Source: Curvibacter gracilis ATCC BAA-807
GTDB taxonomy: Bacteria; Pseudomonadota; Gammaproteobacteria; Burkholderiales; Burkholderiaceae_C
Direction: 5' to 3'
Assembly: GCF_000518645.1 (NCBI RefSeq)
Contig: NZ_JADZ01000026.1
Location: 38,987 to 102,986 of the forward strand
Length of the DNA stretch: 64,000 nt
Shown piece after piece: positions 9,803-20,662 of the stretch (within the stretch, counting starts at the first letter, position 1; every line of letters begins with the position of its first letter). Made by a program: the position numbers and the translations under genes. The notes beneath the pieces are model-generated. The model worked only from the letters and a program-made list of their open reading frames with translations. It had not been told where the DNA came from and did not search any database.

Positions 9803-10596
9803 GTCAGGGATTCTATCGAGGCCGCCACGTCATCCAGCGTCGGCCGCGTGGCATGGACCTGGCCGAAGCCGGCGCGGGCGGCTGCTTCGGCGATGCGCGG
9901 GTGCGTCACCAGGGCGCGGGCCCGCTCCCAGCCGGCCTCGGGCAACCAGCTCTGCAGGTTGCGCACCGCCTCCGAACTGCTGAACAGCCAGACCGTGCCA
10001 TCGCTGGCCGCCGCCAGGGCGCGCTCGCGCAAGACCCCACCGTGGGCCGGCGGGCGGCGTTCGTAGGCCACGTGGTGGCTGACCTGGCCGCCGGCCTCGG
10101 TGATGCGCTGGCTCAGCCATTCACGCCCGGAACCCTGGCCGGCCTGCTCCGGGGGCAGGGCGGCGGCGGGGTCGGCGGGGGCGTCGACGCCGCGCACGAT
10201 CAGCACCGGGTCGCCGGGGCGGATCTGCGCCTGCACCAGGGGCCACAGGTGTTCCGAGTCGAACTGGCCGGCTTCGGCGGGCGGGGTGGCAATGCGCTCG
10301 GGGGGCACGCCGGCGGCCAGCAGGGCGCGGGCCGTGCCCGGCCCGGGGGCCCAGCAGTGGGCCTGAATCAGGCAGGCCTGGGCGCCGGGCGTGCTGGCAA
10401 AGTGCTGCACCGCATTGCCGCTGACGAACATCAGGGCCCGCCAGCGGGTTTGGGTCAGGTGCTGCAGGCCAGCGCGCGGGGCGGCGATCTCGATCAGGGG
10501 CAGGGCCTCGGCCTGCAGGCCGCGCAGGCCCAGTTGCCGGGCCCAGTCACTGGCCTCGGGCTCGGGCCGGGTGACCAGGACGCGCGGGGCGGGCAT
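9799..10596 (-). CDS. hemD: Uroporphyrinogen-III synthase
   Basis: A 265-residue protein of the HemD family, which closes and inverts hydroxymethylbilane to uroporphyrinogen III in the cytoplasm. HemD is poorly conserved, but [18 protein letters not shown] at the N-terminus, [12 protein letters not shown] (first Rossmann-like domain) and [13 protein letters not shown] (second domain) are typical. Position between hemC (24 bases upstream) and hemX (4-base overlap) supports it. Confidence 0.92.
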   Translation of the reverse strand: MPAPRVLVTRPEPEASDWARQLGLRGLQAEALPLIEIAAPRAGLQHLTQTRWRALMFVSGNAVQHFASTPGAQACLIQAHCWAPGPGTARALLAAGVPPERIATPPAEAGQFDSEHLWPLVQAQIRPGDPVLIVRGVDAPADPAAALPPEQAGQGSGREWLSQRITEAGGQVSHHVAYERRPPAHGGVLRERALAAASDGTVWLFSSSEAVRNLQSWLPEAGWERARALVTHPRIAEAAARAGFGQVHATRPTLDDVAASIESLT

Positions 10597-10620
10597 GGGG
10601 TGACAGGTGTTCAGGGGGTG

Positions 10621-11589
10621 TCAGGGCGTGTCAGGCGTGGGCAGCACGCGGCGTGCGCCACCGGCTTGCAGCAGCTCGGCCACTTCGTCGCCCAGTTCGG
10701 CGGCGCTGGCCAGCGAATCCAGGCTGCGCTGGCCACTGGCGCGCACCAGGGCCACGCTGGCGCTGTCCGGGTCGCCCCAGGCGGCGCGCAGGCGCAGCTC
10801 GTCGCCATGCCATTCGCCGTGGGCGGCCAGGGGCATGGAGCAGCTGCCGCCCATGGCGCGGCTGATGGCGCGTTCGGCCGTCACGGTGAGCCAGGTGCGG
10901 GGGTGGGCCAGCGGGGCCAGTGCCGCACGCAGGTCGGCGCGCCCGCTGCGGATCTCGATGCCCAGGGCGCCCTGGCCGGCGGCCGGCAGCATGTGGTCGG
11001 GCTCGAACACGGTGCGGATGCGTGCGGCCAGGCCCAGGCGCTTCAGGCCGGCGGCCGCCAGCACGATGCCGGCGTACTGGCCGTCGTCGAGCTTCTTGAG
11101 TCGGGTGTCGAGGTTGCCGCGCAGGGGCTCGATGCGCAGGTCGGGGCGCAGCGCGCGCAGCAGCACCGTGCGGCGCAGGCTGGAAGTGCCCACCACGGCG
11201 CCTTCGGGCAGCTCGTGCAGCGAGGCGTATTGGGGCGACACAAAGGCGTCGCGCGGGTCTTCGCGCTCCATCACGCAGGCCAGCTCGAAACCCTCGGGCA
11301 GGTCCATGGGCACATCCTTGAGCGAATGCACGGCGATGTCGGCGCGGCCTTCTTCGAGGGCCACCTCGAGTTCTTTGACGAACAGGCCCTTGCCGCCCAC
11401 CTTGGACAGCGAGCGGTCCAGGATCTGGTCGCCCTTGGTGGTCATGCCCAGCAGGGTCACGGTGTGGCCGTGTGCCTCCAGCAGCGCCTTGACGTGTTCG
11501 GCCTGCCACAGGGCGAGCCGGCTTTCGCGCGTGGCGATCACGATCGGAGCAGGATGGGGTGCGACGATGGGGGCGGCTGGCTGGCTCAA
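10621..11589 (-). CDS. hemC: Porphobilinogen deaminase (hydroxymethylbilane synthase)
   Basis: A 322-residue enzyme joining four porphobilinogens into hydroxymethylbilane. Diagnostic elements are [13 protein letters not shown] at 18-30, VHSLKDVP at 87-94, TSSLRR at 135-140 and the dipyrromethane-cofactor cysteine C250 in MGGSCSMPL. It heads the hemCDXY operon and is divergent from ppc, with 132 bases shared between the two starts. That gap contains a 10-bp palindrome ATGCTAGCAT at about 11626-11635, but I do not see convincing promoter boxes. Confidence 0.96.
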   Translation of the reverse strand: MSQPAAPIVAPHPAPIVIATRESRLALWQAEHVKALLEAHGHTVTLLGMTTKGDQILDRSLSKVGGKGLFVKELEVALEEGRADIAVHSLKDVPMDLPEGFELACVMEREDPRDAFVSPQYASLHELPEGAVVGTSSLRRTVLLRALRPDLRIEPLRGNLDTRLKKLDDGQYAGIVLAAAGLKRLGLAARIRTVFEPDHMLPAAGQGALGIEIRSGRADLRAALAPLAHPRTWLTVTAERAISRAMGGSCSMPLAAHGEWHGDELRLRAAWGDPDSASVALVRASGQRSLDSLASAAELGDEVAELLQAGGARRVLPTPDTP

Positions 11590-11721
11590 GCTCGTAACCT
11601 TTTTGTAATCTTCAAGCGGTCTTGGATGCTAGCATGCCCCGCATTCCACTCCGAGCCGACCGCCCGTCCCTGGGCGCCCGGCTCCCACCCGCGCCCGCCA
11701 CACCCTCTTGGAGACAGACGC

Positions 11722-14544
11722 ATGAAACGATCCGACAAGGACCAGCCCCTGATTGACGACATCCGCCTCTTGGGGCGCATCCTGGGGGACGTGATCCGGG
11801 AGCAGGAGGGCGTGGCCGCCTACGAACTGGTGGAACAGGTGCGCAAGCTGTCGGTGGCCTTCCGCCGCGATGCCGACCAGGAGGCCGACCGGGCGCTGAA
11901 GAAGCTGCTGAAGTCGCTGTCGGGCGACCAGACCGTGAGCGTGATCCGCGCCTTCACCTATTTCAGTCACCTGGCCAACCTGGCCGAAGACCGGCACCAC
12001 ATCCGCCGCCGCACCGTGCACGAGCGCGCCGGCGACACGCAGGAGGGCAGCATCGAAGTGGCCATGGCGCGCCTGCGCTGGGCCGGCATCGCCCCCAAGA
12101 CCATCTCGCAGACCCTGGCGCAGAGCTATGTGGCGCCGGTGCTCACCGCCCACCCGACCGAGGTGCAGCGCAAGAGCATCCTGGACGCCGAGCGCGACAT
12201 TGCGCAGCTGCTGACGGCGCGCGACGAGATCCGGCTGCGTGCCCTGGTCTACAACACCTCCAAGGATGCCCTCACCCCGCGCGAGCTGGCCGCCAACGAG
12301 GCCTTGCTGCGGGCCCGCGTGATGCAGCTGTGGCACACCCGGCTGCTGCGCTACTCCAAGCTCACCGTGGCCGACGAGATCGAGAACGCACTGAGCTACT
12401 ACGAAGCCACCTTCCTGCGCGAGATCCCCAAGCTGTATGCCGACCTGGAGCGCGAGCTGGGCAACCACCCGGTGGCCACCTTCTTCCGCATGGGGCAGTG
12501 GATCGGCGGCGACCGCGACGGCAACCCCAATGTCAGCGCTGCCACGCTGGAGTACGCGCTCAAGCGCCAGGCCGAGGTGGCGCTGCGCCACTACCTGACC
12601 GAGGTGCACTACCTGGGGGGTGAGCTGTCGATGTCGGCCCGCCTGGTGGGCGTGACGCCCGAGATGCAGGCCCTGGCCGAGCGCTCGCCCGACACCAATG
12701 AACACCGCCAGGACGAGCCCTACCGCCGCGCCCTGACCGGCGTCTACGCCCGCCTGGCCGCCAGCCTGAAGGACCTGACCGGGGGCGATGCCGCCCGCCA
12801 CGCCGTGGCGCCGCAGAACGCCTACCCCGATGCGGCCGATTTTCTGGCCGATCTGCGCGTGATCGAGGCCTCTTTGAACGCCCACCATGGCGAGGCCCTG
12901 GTCAACGAGCGCCTGCACCCGCTGATCCGCGCGGTCGAGGTGTTCGGCTTTCACCTGGCCACGGTCGATCTGCGCCAGAGCTCGGACAAGCACGAAGAGG
13001 TGGTGGCCGAGCTGCTGGCCACGGCCCGCATCGAGCCCGACTACAGCAGCCTGCAGGAGGCGGCCAAGCGCGCCCTGCTGGTCAAGCTGCTCAACGACGC
13101 CCGCCCGTTGCGCGTGATGGGGGCCAGCTATTCGGCCCATGCCCGCAGCGAGCTGGCCATCTTCGAGGCGGCCCGCGTGATGCGCCAGCGTTATGGCCAC
13201 CAGGCCATCCGCCACTACATCATCAGCCACACCGAGACCGTCAGCGATCTGCTGGAGGTGATGCTGCTGCAAAAAGAGGTGGGCCTGGTGCGCGGCCTGC
13301 TGCAGGAGACCACGGCCGGCGTGACGCCCGCCGTCAGCGACCTGATCGTGGTGCCCTTGTTCGAGACCATCGAAGACCTGCGCAATGCCGCGCCCATCAT
13401 GCGCGAGTTCTATGCCCTGCCGGGCATGGCCGAACTGGTGCAGCGCAGCGGTGGCGAGCAGGACATCATGCTGGGCTACTCCGACAGCAACAAGGATGGC
13501 GGCATCTTCACCAGCAACTGGGAGCTCTACCGCGCCGAGATCGCCCTGGTCGAGCTGTTCGAGGAACTGGCCGCCAGCCATGGCATCCAGCTGCGCATGT
13601 TCCATGGCCGTGGCGGCACGGTGGGGCGCGGCGGTGGCCCGAGCTACCAGGCCATCCTGGCCCAGCCCCCCGGCACGGTGCGTGGCCAGATCCGCCTGAC
13701 CGAGCAGGGCGAGGTGATCGGCTCGAAGTACGCCAACCCCGAGATCGGCCGGCGCAACCTCGAGACCCTGGTCGCCGCCACCCTGGAAGCCACGTTGCTG
13801 CAGCCCACCAAGCCCGCCACCAAGGCCTTCCATCAGGCCGCGGCCGAGCTGTCGCAGGCCAGCATGGGGGCTTACCGGGCCCTGGTCTACGAAACCAACG
13901 GCTTCACCGACTATTTCTTCGGCTCCACCCCGATCCGTGAGATTGCCGAGCTCAACATCGGCTCGCGCCCGGCTTCGCGCAAGGCCAGCCAGCGCATTGA
14001 AGACCTGCGCGCCATCCCCTGGGGCTTCAGCTGGGGCCAGTGCCGCCTCACCTTGCCGGGCTGGTTCGGTTTCGGTTCGGCCGTCGAGGCCTTCCTGGCC
14101 CGCCCGGCCGCTGCCGGCAAGGACGGTCGCAAGGAGGCGCTGGCCCTGCTGCAACGCATGTACCGCCAGTGGCCCTTCTTCCGCACCCTGCTGTCGAACA
14201 TGGACATGGTGCTGGCCAAGAGCGATCTGGCCCTGGCCTCGCGCTATGCCGAACTGGTGAGCGATTCGCGCCTGCGCAAGAAGGTGTTCACCATGATCGA
14301 GGCCGAATGGCACCGCACCGCCGAGGCCCTGACCCAGATCACCGGCGACAAGCAGCGCCTGGCGCACAACGAGGCGCTGGCGCGCTCCATCCGGCACCGC
14401 TTCCCCTACATCGACCCGCTGCACCACCTGCAGGTCGAACTGGTGCGGCGTTACCGCTCGGGCAGCGAGTCGGACGAGCGCGTGCAGACCGGTATCCACA
14501 TCTCCATCAACGGGATTGCGGCCGGTTTGCGCAACACCGGTTGA
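11722..14544 (+). CDS. ppc: Phosphoenolpyruvate carboxylase
   Basis: A 940-residue enzyme making oxaloacetate from PEP and bicarbonate to refill the TCA cycle. The catalytic His is H144 in [11 protein letters not shown]. Other conserved parts are [10 protein letters not shown], the PEP/metal site [11 protein letters not shown], the Gly loop [14 protein letters not shown], and a C-terminus ending AAGLRNTG, as usual for the family. The chosen ATG at 11722 has GGAG nearby; the frame is open far upstream but that part is antisense to hem genes. A terminator follows at 14621-14642. Confidence 0.97.
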   Translation: MKRSDKDQPLIDDIRLLGRILGDVIREQEGVAAYELVEQVRKLSVAFRRDADQEADRALKKLLKSLSGDQTVSVIRAFTYFSHLANLAEDRHHIRRRTVHERAGDTQEGSIEVAMARLRWAGIAPKTISQTLAQSYVAPVLTAHPTEVQRKSILDAERDIAQLLTARDEIRLRALVYNTSKDALTPRELAANEALLRARVMQLWHTRLLRYSKLTVADEIENALSYYEATFLREIPKLYADLERELGNHPVATFFRMGQWIGGDRDGNPNVSAATLEYALKRQAEVALRHYLTEVHYLGGELSMSARLVGVTPEMQALAERSPDTNEHRQDEPYRRALTGVYARLAASLKDLTGGDAARHAVAPQNAYPDAADFLADLRVIEASLNAHHGEALVNERLHPLIRAVEVFGFHLATVDLRQSSDKHEEVVAELLATARIEPDYSSLQEAAKRALLVKLLNDARPLRVMGASYSAHARSELAIFEAARVMRQRYGHQAIRHYIISHTETVSDLLEVMLLQKEVGLVRGLLQETTAGVTPAVSDLIVVPLFETIEDLRNAAPIMREFYALPGMAELVQRSGGEQDIMLGYSDSNKDGGIFTSNWELYRAEIALVELFEELAASHGIQLRMFHGRGGTVGRGGGPSYQAILAQPPGTVRGQIRLTEQGEVIGSKYANPEIGRRNLETLVAATLEATLLQPTKPATKAFHQAAAELSQASMGAYRALVYETNGFTDYFFGSTPIREIAELNIGSRPASRKASQRIEDLRAIPWGFSWGQCRLTLPGWFGFGSAVEAFLARPAAAGKDGRKEALALLQRMYRQWPFFRTLLSNMDMVLAKSDLALASRYAELVSDSRLRKKVFTMIEAEWHRTAEALTQITGDKQRLAHNEALARSIRHRFPYIDPLHHLQVELVRRYRSGSESDERVQTGIHISINGIAAGLRNTG

Positions 14545-14620
14545 GGGTGTGATGGAGGGCGCCCCGGCCGGCTGAAGGCCGCTTGGGTGCACACTGGCGC
14601 GCAAATTGCAGTGAAACACA

Positions 14621-14642
14621 GCAGGCCCTCGGGCCTGCTTTT
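14621..14642 (+). terminator. Rho-independent terminator of ppc
   Basis: GCAGGCCC pairs perfectly with GGGCCTGC around a very short loop and is followed by TTTT. It lies about 75 bases after the ppc stop. It also argues that the next gene starts after it, at 14682, and not at an in-frame ATG at 14583. Confidence 0.8.
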
Positions 14643-14681
14643 GTTCTGGGCGTTTCTGTTTTTTGCAACAAGGTATTCATC

Positions 14682-16907
14682 ATGGTGGGCCCGATGTGGA
14701 GTCCGATGTGGCACTGGAATTGGCAGTCCGGCTGGCATTACAAATTTCTGCTCAAGGGCGTGCGCGCCCTGATCGCGCTGGGCACGGTGGTGGCCGGCGC
14801 CTGGTGGCTGGACGAGACGGCGGCGCTGATCCCGCTGGTGCTGGGCGTGAACGCCAGCGCCCTGGCCGAGACCGATGACAGCTGGCGCGGGCGCCTGCGC
14901 GCGCTGCTGATCACCTTGCTGTGCTTTGCCGCCATGGCGTTGGCGGTGCAGTTCACCCTGCACAGCAAGCCGGCCCTGATGGCGGTGCTGGCGCTGGCGG
15001 CGGTGGGCCTGGCCCTGCTGGGGGCGCTGAGCGAGAGCTACCGGGCCATCGGCTCGGCCACCCTGATCCTGGGCCTGTACACCGCCTTGGCCGCGCATGG
15101 CGACGAGGCTGCCGCCCCGGGCCTGCCGCACGCGCTGCTGTTGCTGGCCGGCGCGGCCTGGTATGGGCTGCTGTCGGTGTGCTGGGCGGCCTGGTTTCCC
15201 AACCTGCAGGTGGTGCAGAACCTGGCCCTGCTGTACGAGGCCCTGGGCGAGTACCTGCGCCTGAAGTCGCGCCTGTTCGAGCCCGTGCGCGGGGTGGACA
15301 TCGAGCGCCGCCGCGTCGGCCTGGCCTTGCAGAACGGCCGCGTGGTGCAGGCCCTGAACCAGACCAAGGAAAGCCTGCTGAGCCGGCGCCCGCGCCATGC
15401 CGGCCCCACGCTGGAGACGGCCGGCCCGCGCTGGCTGCGCCTGGCCTTGCAGCAGTACCTGGTGGCGCAGGACCTGCACGAGCGGGCCAGCTCTTCACAC
15501 GAGAACTATGACTTGCTGGCGCAGAGCTTCTTCCACAGCGATGTGCTGTACCGCTGCCAGCGCGTGCTGGCCGGGGTGGGGCAGGATTGCACCCGGCTGG
15601 CCCAGGCGCTGCGCCTGCAGGGCCCGGTGGAGGCGGTGAGCGACAGCCAGCCGGCCCTGGAAGACCTGCAGGGCTCGATCGCCTTGCTGGAGGCCTTGCC
15701 CGAGCTGGCCTGGGCGCAGCGTGAGCAGGGCGCTGGCGCGCCGGTCGCGCTGCCCCTGCGCCTGCGCTCGCTGCGGGCGCTGGCGCGCAACCTGGCGGGC
15801 ATGCAGAAGGTGATCCGCAGCGCCTTGTGGCCCGAGCAATACCCCTTGCTGCAGGCCGACACCAGCCTGCTGGACCGGGGCCCGCGCAACCTGGCCGAGG
15901 CCTGGGGGCGCATCCGCCAGCAGTTCAGTGCCAGCTCGGTGTTGCTGCGCCATGGCCTGCGCCTGGCGGTGGCGCTGATGGTGGCCTTTGTCTGGATGAC
16001 GGTGAGCGGCGACGAGCACGGCTTCTGGATCCTGCTCACCATCGTGTTCGTGTGCCGGCCCCATTACGGCGACACCCTGCGCCGCCTGGGCCAGCGGGTG
16101 GGCGGCACGGTGCTGGGGCTGATGGTGGGCTGGGCCCTGCTCAAGCTGTTTCCGGGGGTGTTGCTGCAGTCGGTGTTCACCGTGGCGGCCGGGGTGGTCT
16201 TTGTGGCGGCGCGCCAGACCCGTTACACCCTGGCCTCGGGGGCCATCACCATCCTGGTGCTGCTGGCCTTCAACCAGGTGGGCAATGGCTTCGACCTGAT
16301 CCTGCCGCGCCTGCTGGACACCCTGATCGGTGCCCTGATCGCCGGCCTGACGGTGTGGCTGGTGCTGCCCAACTGGCAGTCACGGCAGCTGCCCAGGCTG
16401 GCCGCGCAACTGCTGCGCAGCCAGGCGGCCTACCTGCGCGAGATCGCCCGTCAGTACCAGTCGGGCAAGCGCGAGCACCTGGACTACCGCCTGGCGCGGC
16501 GCAATGCCCACAATGCCGATGCGGCGCTGTCCGGTGCCCTGCGTGAGGTGTTTGACGAGCCGGCGTATCTGCGCCGTCACGGCGCGGCCGGCATGCGCTT
16601 CATGGTGCAGGCCCACACGCTGTTGAACTACCTGTCGGCCCTGGGGGCACACCGTCTGGAGGGCCAGGCCCAGGAGTTCGCGCCCGATGTGGCCCAGGCG
16701 GTCGAGCTGTTGCTGAACACGCTGGCGGACACGGCCGCGGCCATTGAGGGTGGGGTGCTGCCATTGGCCCCGGTCGATGCGGCCGTGCTGGCCACGCCGA
16801 CCGAGACCGAGGTCGGGCCTGATCTGGTGCTGCGCTCGCAGCTGCATCTGGCGCTCAGCCTGGTGCCCGAGTTGCAACGCCAGGCGCTGGCGTTGGCCGG
16901 GCGCTGA
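14682..16907 (+). CDS. FUSC/YccS family inner-membrane protein
   Basis: About 741 residues with two clusters of membrane helices. The first has roughly six helices (from GVRALIALGTVVAGAWW to LLLAGAAWYGLLSVCW). A soluble helical domain follows, then a second cluster (GLRLAVALMVAFVWM through LIGALIAGLTVWLVL), then a C-terminal soluble part. This is the YccS/YhfK/FUSC layout of putative aromatic-acid or toxic-compound efflux proteins. The ATG at 14682 has AAGGT 10 bases upstream and lies past the ppc terminator. It is convergent with the Bug receptor gene. Substrate unknown. Confidence 0.85.
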   Translation: MVGPMWSPMWHWNWQSGWHYKFLLKGVRALIALGTVVAGAWWLDETAALIPLVLGVNASALAETDDSWRGRLRALLITLLCFAAMALAVQFTLHSKPALMAVLALAAVGLALLGALSESYRAIGSATLILGLYTALAAHGDEAAAPGLPHALLLLAGAAWYGLLSVCWAAWFPNLQVVQNLALLYEALGEYLRLKSRLFEPVRGVDIERRRVGLALQNGRVVQALNQTKESLLSRRPRHAGPTLETAGPRWLRLALQQYLVAQDLHERASSSHENYDLLAQSFFHSDVLYRCQRVLAGVGQDCTRLAQALRLQGPVEAVSDSQPALEDLQGSIALLEALPELAWAQREQGAGAPVALPLRLRSLRALARNLAGMQKVIRSALWPEQYPLLQADTSLLDRGPRNLAEAWGRIRQQFSASSVLLRHGLRLAVALMVAFVWMTVSGDEHGFWILLTIVFVCRPHYGDTLRRLGQRVGGTVLGLMVGWALLKLFPGVLLQSVFTVAAGVVFVAARQTRYTLASGAITILVLLAFNQVGNGFDLILPRLLDTLIGALIAGLTVWLVLPNWQSRQLPRLAAQLLRSQAAYLREIARQYQSGKREHLDYRLARRNAHNADAALSGALREVFDEPAYLRRHGAAGMRFMVQAHTLLNYLSALGAHRLEGQAQEFAPDVAQAVELLLNTLADTAAAIEGGVLPLAPVDAAVLATPTETEVGPDLVLRSQLHLALSLVPELQRQALALAGR

Positions 16908-16941
16908 AGACCTTCCCCCGGATCGTGCGGGGGGCGCCGGC

Positions 16942-17916
16942 CTATTCGGCCTGGATGCCGGCCCGCAGGGCAATGGCGCGCATGCGGGGCAGTTCGGCGT
17001 CGATCAGCTTGCTGACTGCCTGGGCCGAGGCCCAGTCCTTCTGCATGCCGGCGGCCAGCAGCTTGTCGCGCAGGTCGTTGTCGCTCATGGTCTCGGCCAG
17101 GGCCACCTGCAGGCGCTGGCGTGCGTCGGCCGGCAGGCCGCGCGGGGCCATCAGGGCCAGCCAGGCGTCAAAGGCGAAATCGGTGCCCGTGCTTTCGGCC
17201 ACCGTGGGCACTTCGGGCAGCAGGGGGGAACGCTGGGGGCCGGTGAGCGCGATCACCTTGATCTTGCCGCTGCGCACATGCGGCAGGGCCGCGGCCACGG
17301 TGTCGATGCTGATGGGCACCTGGCCCCCGATCAGGTCGGTCATGGCGGGGGCGCTGCCTTTGTAGGGCACGTGCAGCAGCTTGATGCCCAGGGCGTTCCA
17401 CACCAGTTCGCCGGCAAAGTGCGAGCTGGTGCCGCTGCCGAACGAGGCGTAGGCATAGCGATCGGGTGCCTGCTTCACGGCGCTCACCAGTTGCTTGAGC
17501 GTGTCGATCGGCACCTGCTTGTTGACCAGCACCGCCATGGGCACGCGCGCCGCCATGCCGATGGGCTCGAAGCTTTTCACCGGGTCATAGGGCAGGCGGG
17601 GGTTGAGGGCCGGGTTCAGGGTGAAGGTGGAGCCTGAGCTGAGCAGCAGGGTGTAGCCATCGGCCGGGGCGTTGGCCACCACGGTGGCACCGACCACGGT
17701 GCCGGCACCGGCCCGGTTGTCGATGACCACGGCCTGGCCCAGGCGTTCGCCCAGCTTCTTGCCGATCAGGCGGCCGGCCACATCGGTGGCGCCGCCTGGC
17801 GGGAAGGGAATCACCAGTTGCAAGGGGTGGTTGGGAAAGGCCTGGGCCCGGGCCTGGCCCAGGGGTAGCAGGGAGGCGGCCAGGGCCTGGGTGAACTGAC
17901 GCTTGGTGAGGTTCAT
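16942..17916 (-). CDS. Bug-family periplasmic tricarboxylate/solute-binding receptor
   Basis: A 324-residue protein with a signal peptide (MNLTKRQFTQALAASLLPLG, cleaved after ARAQA) and the Bug/TctC pattern: PLQLVIPFPPGGATDVAGR, VVIDNRAGAGTVVGA, VANAPADGYTLL, HVPYKGSAPAMTDLIGGQV and LPEVPTVAEST. Bug receptors are greatly expanded in Burkholderiales; most have no assigned ligand. No tctAB permease genes are adjacent, so this is an orphan receptor. It is downstream of acdS with a 189-base gap containing a G-rich run, and may be read with it. Confidence 0.92.
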   Translation of the reverse strand: MNLTKRQFTQALAASLLPLGQARAQAFPNHPLQLVIPFPPGGATDVAGRLIGKKLGERLGQAVVIDNRAGAGTVVGATVVANAPADGYTLLLSSGSTFTLNPALNPRLPYDPVKSFEPIGMAARVPMAVLVNKQVPIDTLKQLVSAVKQAPDRYAYASFGSGTSSHFAGELVWNALGIKLLHVPYKGSAPAMTDLIGGQVPISIDTVAAALPHVRSGKIKVIALTGPQRSPLLPEVPTVAESTGTDFAFDAWLALMAPRGLPADARQRLQVALAETMSDNDLRDKLLAAGMQKDWASAQAVSKLIDAELPRMRAIALRAGIQAE

Positions 17917-18105
17917 GGTGGGGCAGCGAAGAGAGGGTCTTGAGGGGGTGAGGGACTCAGGCCCGCCGTGCCAGGGCGAGACGGGCCCGGGCTCGTGGAT
18001 CGAGCCTTGTCGGGCCATCGAACACATGTCTCCTTGTCGCTGCGCGGTCCGTCGGGGCTCCGCGCGCCGGGGGGGGGCGGCTTTGGCTGGCCGCCTGCCC
18101 ATCGA

Positions 18106-19122
18106 TCAGCCGTTGCGGAACAGAAAGCTGTAGGCGTTGAGGGCGGGCACGCCGCCGAGGTGGGCGTACAGCACGCGCGAGCCGGCGGGGAATTCGCCGT
18201 TGCGCACCATGTCAATCATCCCGTGCATCGATTTGCCTTCGTACACCGGGTCGGTCAGCATGCCTTCCTGGCGAGCGCACAGGCGGATGGCCTCCAGCGT
18301 GCCCTCGTTGGGCAGGCCGTACTCGGGGCCGCCGTAGCGGGTGTCCAGCACCACGTCTTCGGCCGTGATCTCCTGGCCCAGCTCGACCAGCTTGGCGGTG
18401 TTCTGGGCGATGCGCAGCACCTGGGCATGGGTTTGCTCAGGCTTGGCCGAGGCGTCGATGCCGATCACGCGGCGTGCCCGGCCGTCGGCGGCAAAGCCCA
18501 CCACCATGCCGGCCTGGGTGCTGCCGGTGACCGAGCAGACCACGATGTAGTCGAACTTGAAGCCCAGTTCGGCTTCCTGGGCACGCACTTCTTCGGCAAA
18601 GGCCACAAAGCCCAGGCCGCCGTAGGGGTGCTCGGAGCAGCCTGCGGGCACCGGGAAGGGCTTGCCGCCGGCGCGGCGCACGTCTTCCATGGCCTGCTCC
18701 CAGCTGGGGCGGATGCCGATGTCAAAGCCGGCATCGTCCATGCGCACGTCGGCGCCCATGATGCGCGACATCTCGATGTTGCCCACCCGGTCGTACACCG
18801 CGTCGCTGTAGTTGACCCAGTTTTCCTGCACCAGCACGCACTTCATGCCCAGGTGCGCCGCCACGGCCGCCACCTGGCGGGTCTGGTTCGACTGGATGCC
18901 GCCGATGGACACCAGGGTGTCGTAGCCGCCGGCAATCGCCTCCGGGATCAGGTATTCGAGCTTGCGCGTCTTGTTGCCGCCGAAGGCCAGGCCGCTGTTG
19001 CAGTCCTCGCGCTTGGCGTACAGCTCGACCTTGCCGCCCAGGTGGGCGCTCAGGCGCTTCAGGGGCTGGATCGGGCTGGGGCCGAAGGTCAGGGGATAGC
19101 GGGGGAATTTCTGCAGGTTCAT
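18106..19122 (-). CDS. acdS: 1-aminocyclopropane-1-carboxylate (ACC) deaminase
   Basis: A 338-residue PLP enzyme, exactly the usual length. The PLP lysine is K51 ([10 protein letters not shown]) and S78 is in GGIQSNQ. Y294, E295 (VYEGKSM) and L322 are all present. These residues separate true ACC deaminase from the related D-cysteine desulfhydrases. The enzyme cleaves ACC, the plant ethylene precursor, to 2-oxobutyrate and ammonia, and is typical of plant-associated bacteria. The start at 19122 gives [15 protein letters not shown], the family N-terminus. It is divergent from acdR, with Lrp-type palindromes in between. Confidence 0.97.
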   Translation of the reverse strand: MNLQKFPRYPLTFGPSPIQPLKRLSAHLGGKVELYAKREDCNSGLAFGGNKTRKLEYLIPEAIAGGYDTLVSIGGIQSNQTRQVAAVAAHLGMKCVLVQENWVNYSDAVYDRVGNIEMSRIMGADVRMDDAGFDIGIRPSWEQAMEDVRRAGGKPFPVPAGCSEHPYGGLGFVAFAEEVRAQEAELGFKFDYIVVCSVTGSTQAGMVVGFAADGRARRVIGIDASAKPEQTHAQVLRIAQNTAKLVELGQEITAEDVVLDTRYGGPEYGLPNEGTLEAIRLCARQEGMLTDPVYEGKSMHGMIDMVRNGEFPAGSRVLYAHLGGVPALNAYSFLFRNG

Positions 19123-19288
19123 GGTTTTCTCACGGGGTTGAAGGGTGGCGACCCAGGCCTCGAAGCTGGCGAACAGGCTAGGCATCGACACACCTTTCAT
19201 CGGCTGGGTTGGTGTGACAATGTTATGAAATTGATGGATTAACAGGATTGCGAAATAAATCTGATAATTGGCCAGATGATTTGCATTC

Positions 19289-19318
19289 TTGAATCTGTTG
19301 ATTCAAATATTTCTTGAA
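19289..19318. promoter_or_regulatory. Probable AcdR (Lrp-type) operator
   Basis: TTGAATC-TGTT-GATTCAA (19289-19306) is a perfect 7-bp inverted repeat, overlapped by TTCAA-7 bp-TTGAA (19302-19318). Both lie in the AT-rich gap between acdS and acdR, just upstream of acdR. Lrp-family proteins bind such AT-rich palindromes in arrays, so this is likely where AcdR binds to control both genes. Confidence 0.65.
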
Positions 19319-19325
19319 ATCAAAT

Positions 19326-19850
19326 ATGACTGCAACAAAAGTTCGTCCAAAGAATGCGCTTGAAACGCCCGCCTCCAGCCCGGTGAACAGCGAGCTGGAC
19401 CGCACCGATCGCGCCTTGCTCAAGCTGCTGCAGCGCGATGCCTCGCTGTCGAACGTGGCCCTGGCCGAGAAGGTGCACCTGAGCCCGCCCGCCTGCCTGC
19501 GCCGGGTCGAGCGCCTGCGCCAGGCCGGCTACATCCAGCGCACGGTGGCCTTGCTCAACCCCCAGGCGCTGGGGGCCGGCATGGTGGTGCTGATCGGGGT
19601 GGTGCTGGACCGCTCCACGCCCGAATCCTTCGAGGCCTTCGAGAAGGCGGCCGCCAAGATCTCGGGCTGCATGGAGTGCCATGTGGTCACCGGCGAGTTC
19701 GACTACTTCCTGCTGGTGCGCACGCGCAACAGCGAGACCTTCAACCAGTTGCACGCCGAGCAACTGCTGTACCTGCCCGGGGTGCGGCAGATCCGCTCGT
19801 TCATGGGGCTCAAGCAGGTGCTGTCGACCACCCAGCTGCCCCTGTCTTGA
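19326..19850 (+). CDS. acdR: Lrp/AsnC family regulator of ACC deaminase
   Basis: A 174-residue protein with an N-terminal winged helix-turn-helix (LDRTDRALLKLLQRDASLSN, then VALAEKVHLSPPACLRRVERL) and a C-terminal RAM/AsnC effector domain (GMVVLIGVVLDR, ECHVVTGEFDYFLLVRT). It is divergent from acdS, the usual arrangement in Proteobacteria, where AcdR activates acdS in response to ACC. I take the ATG at 19326; an in-frame TTG four codons earlier is possible. Neither has a good Shine-Dalgarno sequence. Confidence 0.92.
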   Translation: MTATKVRPKNALETPASSPVNSELDRTDRALLKLLQRDASLSNVALAEKVHLSPPACLRRVERLRQAGYIQRTVALLNPQALGAGMVVLIGVVLDRSTPESFEAFEKAAAKISGCMECHVVTGEFDYFLLVRTRNSETFNQLHAEQLLYLPGVRQIRSFMGLKQVLSTTQLPLS

Positions 19851-19945
19851 AGAATGGCGGGCATTCCCGGCTTTCTTTGGCCGATGCGGCGGGTGCCGGG
19901 CCTTTAGCATCGGGTGCGATGACAAGCGTTAAAAGGTGTGTGAGC

Positions 19946-20662
19946 ATGAAGCCAAGCTGTTGGACCCCTCTGGTGCTGGGTACGGCCCTGCTGGCCAGCG
20001 GCTGCAGTTCGCTGGACGTGCCGCGCGCCGACAACTACCCGATCAGCAGCCAGAAAAAAGCCCGCTCGGTGCACCACTGGGATGTGCTGGCCGACGACTC
20101 GGCACGCCGGATTGCCGACAAGATCCGCAGCTACCCCATGGCCTTGCCGGCGGTGTATGTGGTGCCTGCGGCCCCGGGCTCGTTCAACCAGAGCTTTCGC
20201 GAGTTGCTGCTGACCCGGCTGGTGGACCATGGCGCCATCGTGTCGCGCCAACCCGGGCCATTGGTGGTGCGCTTTGAAACCCAGTTGATCGAACACCCCA
20301 GCGGGGTGGAGAACCAGAGCCCGATGCCCGCCCTGGGCCTGGCCGCGGGCATCTCGGTGGTGCGCGACCTGTATGCCTATGACCACGTGACCGGCAACTA
20401 CGTGGGCAGCCTGTTGACGCTGGGGGCGATCACCGATCTGTCGCGCCGCTGGCGTGACGGCACGGCCGCCGGCGGCCCCACCCGCACCGAGGTGCTGATC
20501 ACCACCTCCCTGGAGCGCGAGGACACCTTTCTGGCCCGCACGTCCGACGTCTATTACATCGATGGTGAAGACGGCGGCCTGTATGTGCCCAAGCCGATCA
20601 AGGCGGCCGATGCCGGCCCGCCCCCGGTGGCCACACGCAACTGGAAGGTGGTGGGCCCATGA
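19946..20662 (+). CDS. Putative lipoprotein, function unknown
   Basis: A 238-residue protein with a lipoprotein signal (MKPSCWTPLVLGTALLASGC), so Cys20 should be lipidated. The mature part has SSQKKARSVHHWDVLADDSA and a beta-rich middle. AAGGTG lies 7 bases before the chosen ATG; an in-frame ATG at 19919 is the alternative. Its stop overlaps the start of the FlgO-like gene (ATGA), so the two are coupled. Position next to flhDC suggests a flagellar or envelope role. This is inference only. Confidence 0.7.
   Translation: MKPSCWTPLVLGTALLASGCSSLDVPRADNYPISSQKKARSVHHWDVLADDSARRIADKIRSYPMALPAVYVVPAAPGSFNQSFRELLLTRLVDHGAIVSRQPGPLVVRFETQLIEHPSGVENQSPMPALGLAAGISVVRDLYAYDHVTGNYVGSLLTLGAITDLSRRWRDGTAAGGPTRTEVLITTSLEREDTFLARTSDVYYIDGEDGGLYVPKPIKAADAGPPPVATRNWKVVGP

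Noticed and set aside
11629..14619. A 996-residue minus-strand frame opposite ppc
   Set aside because: Same mirror effect; no domain is seen, and ppc is unambiguous.
14583..14681. Upstream ATG at 14583 as start of the FUSC protein
   Set aside because: It would place the ppc terminator hairpin inside the coding region and adds a non-hydrophobic extension. The ATG at 14682 is better.
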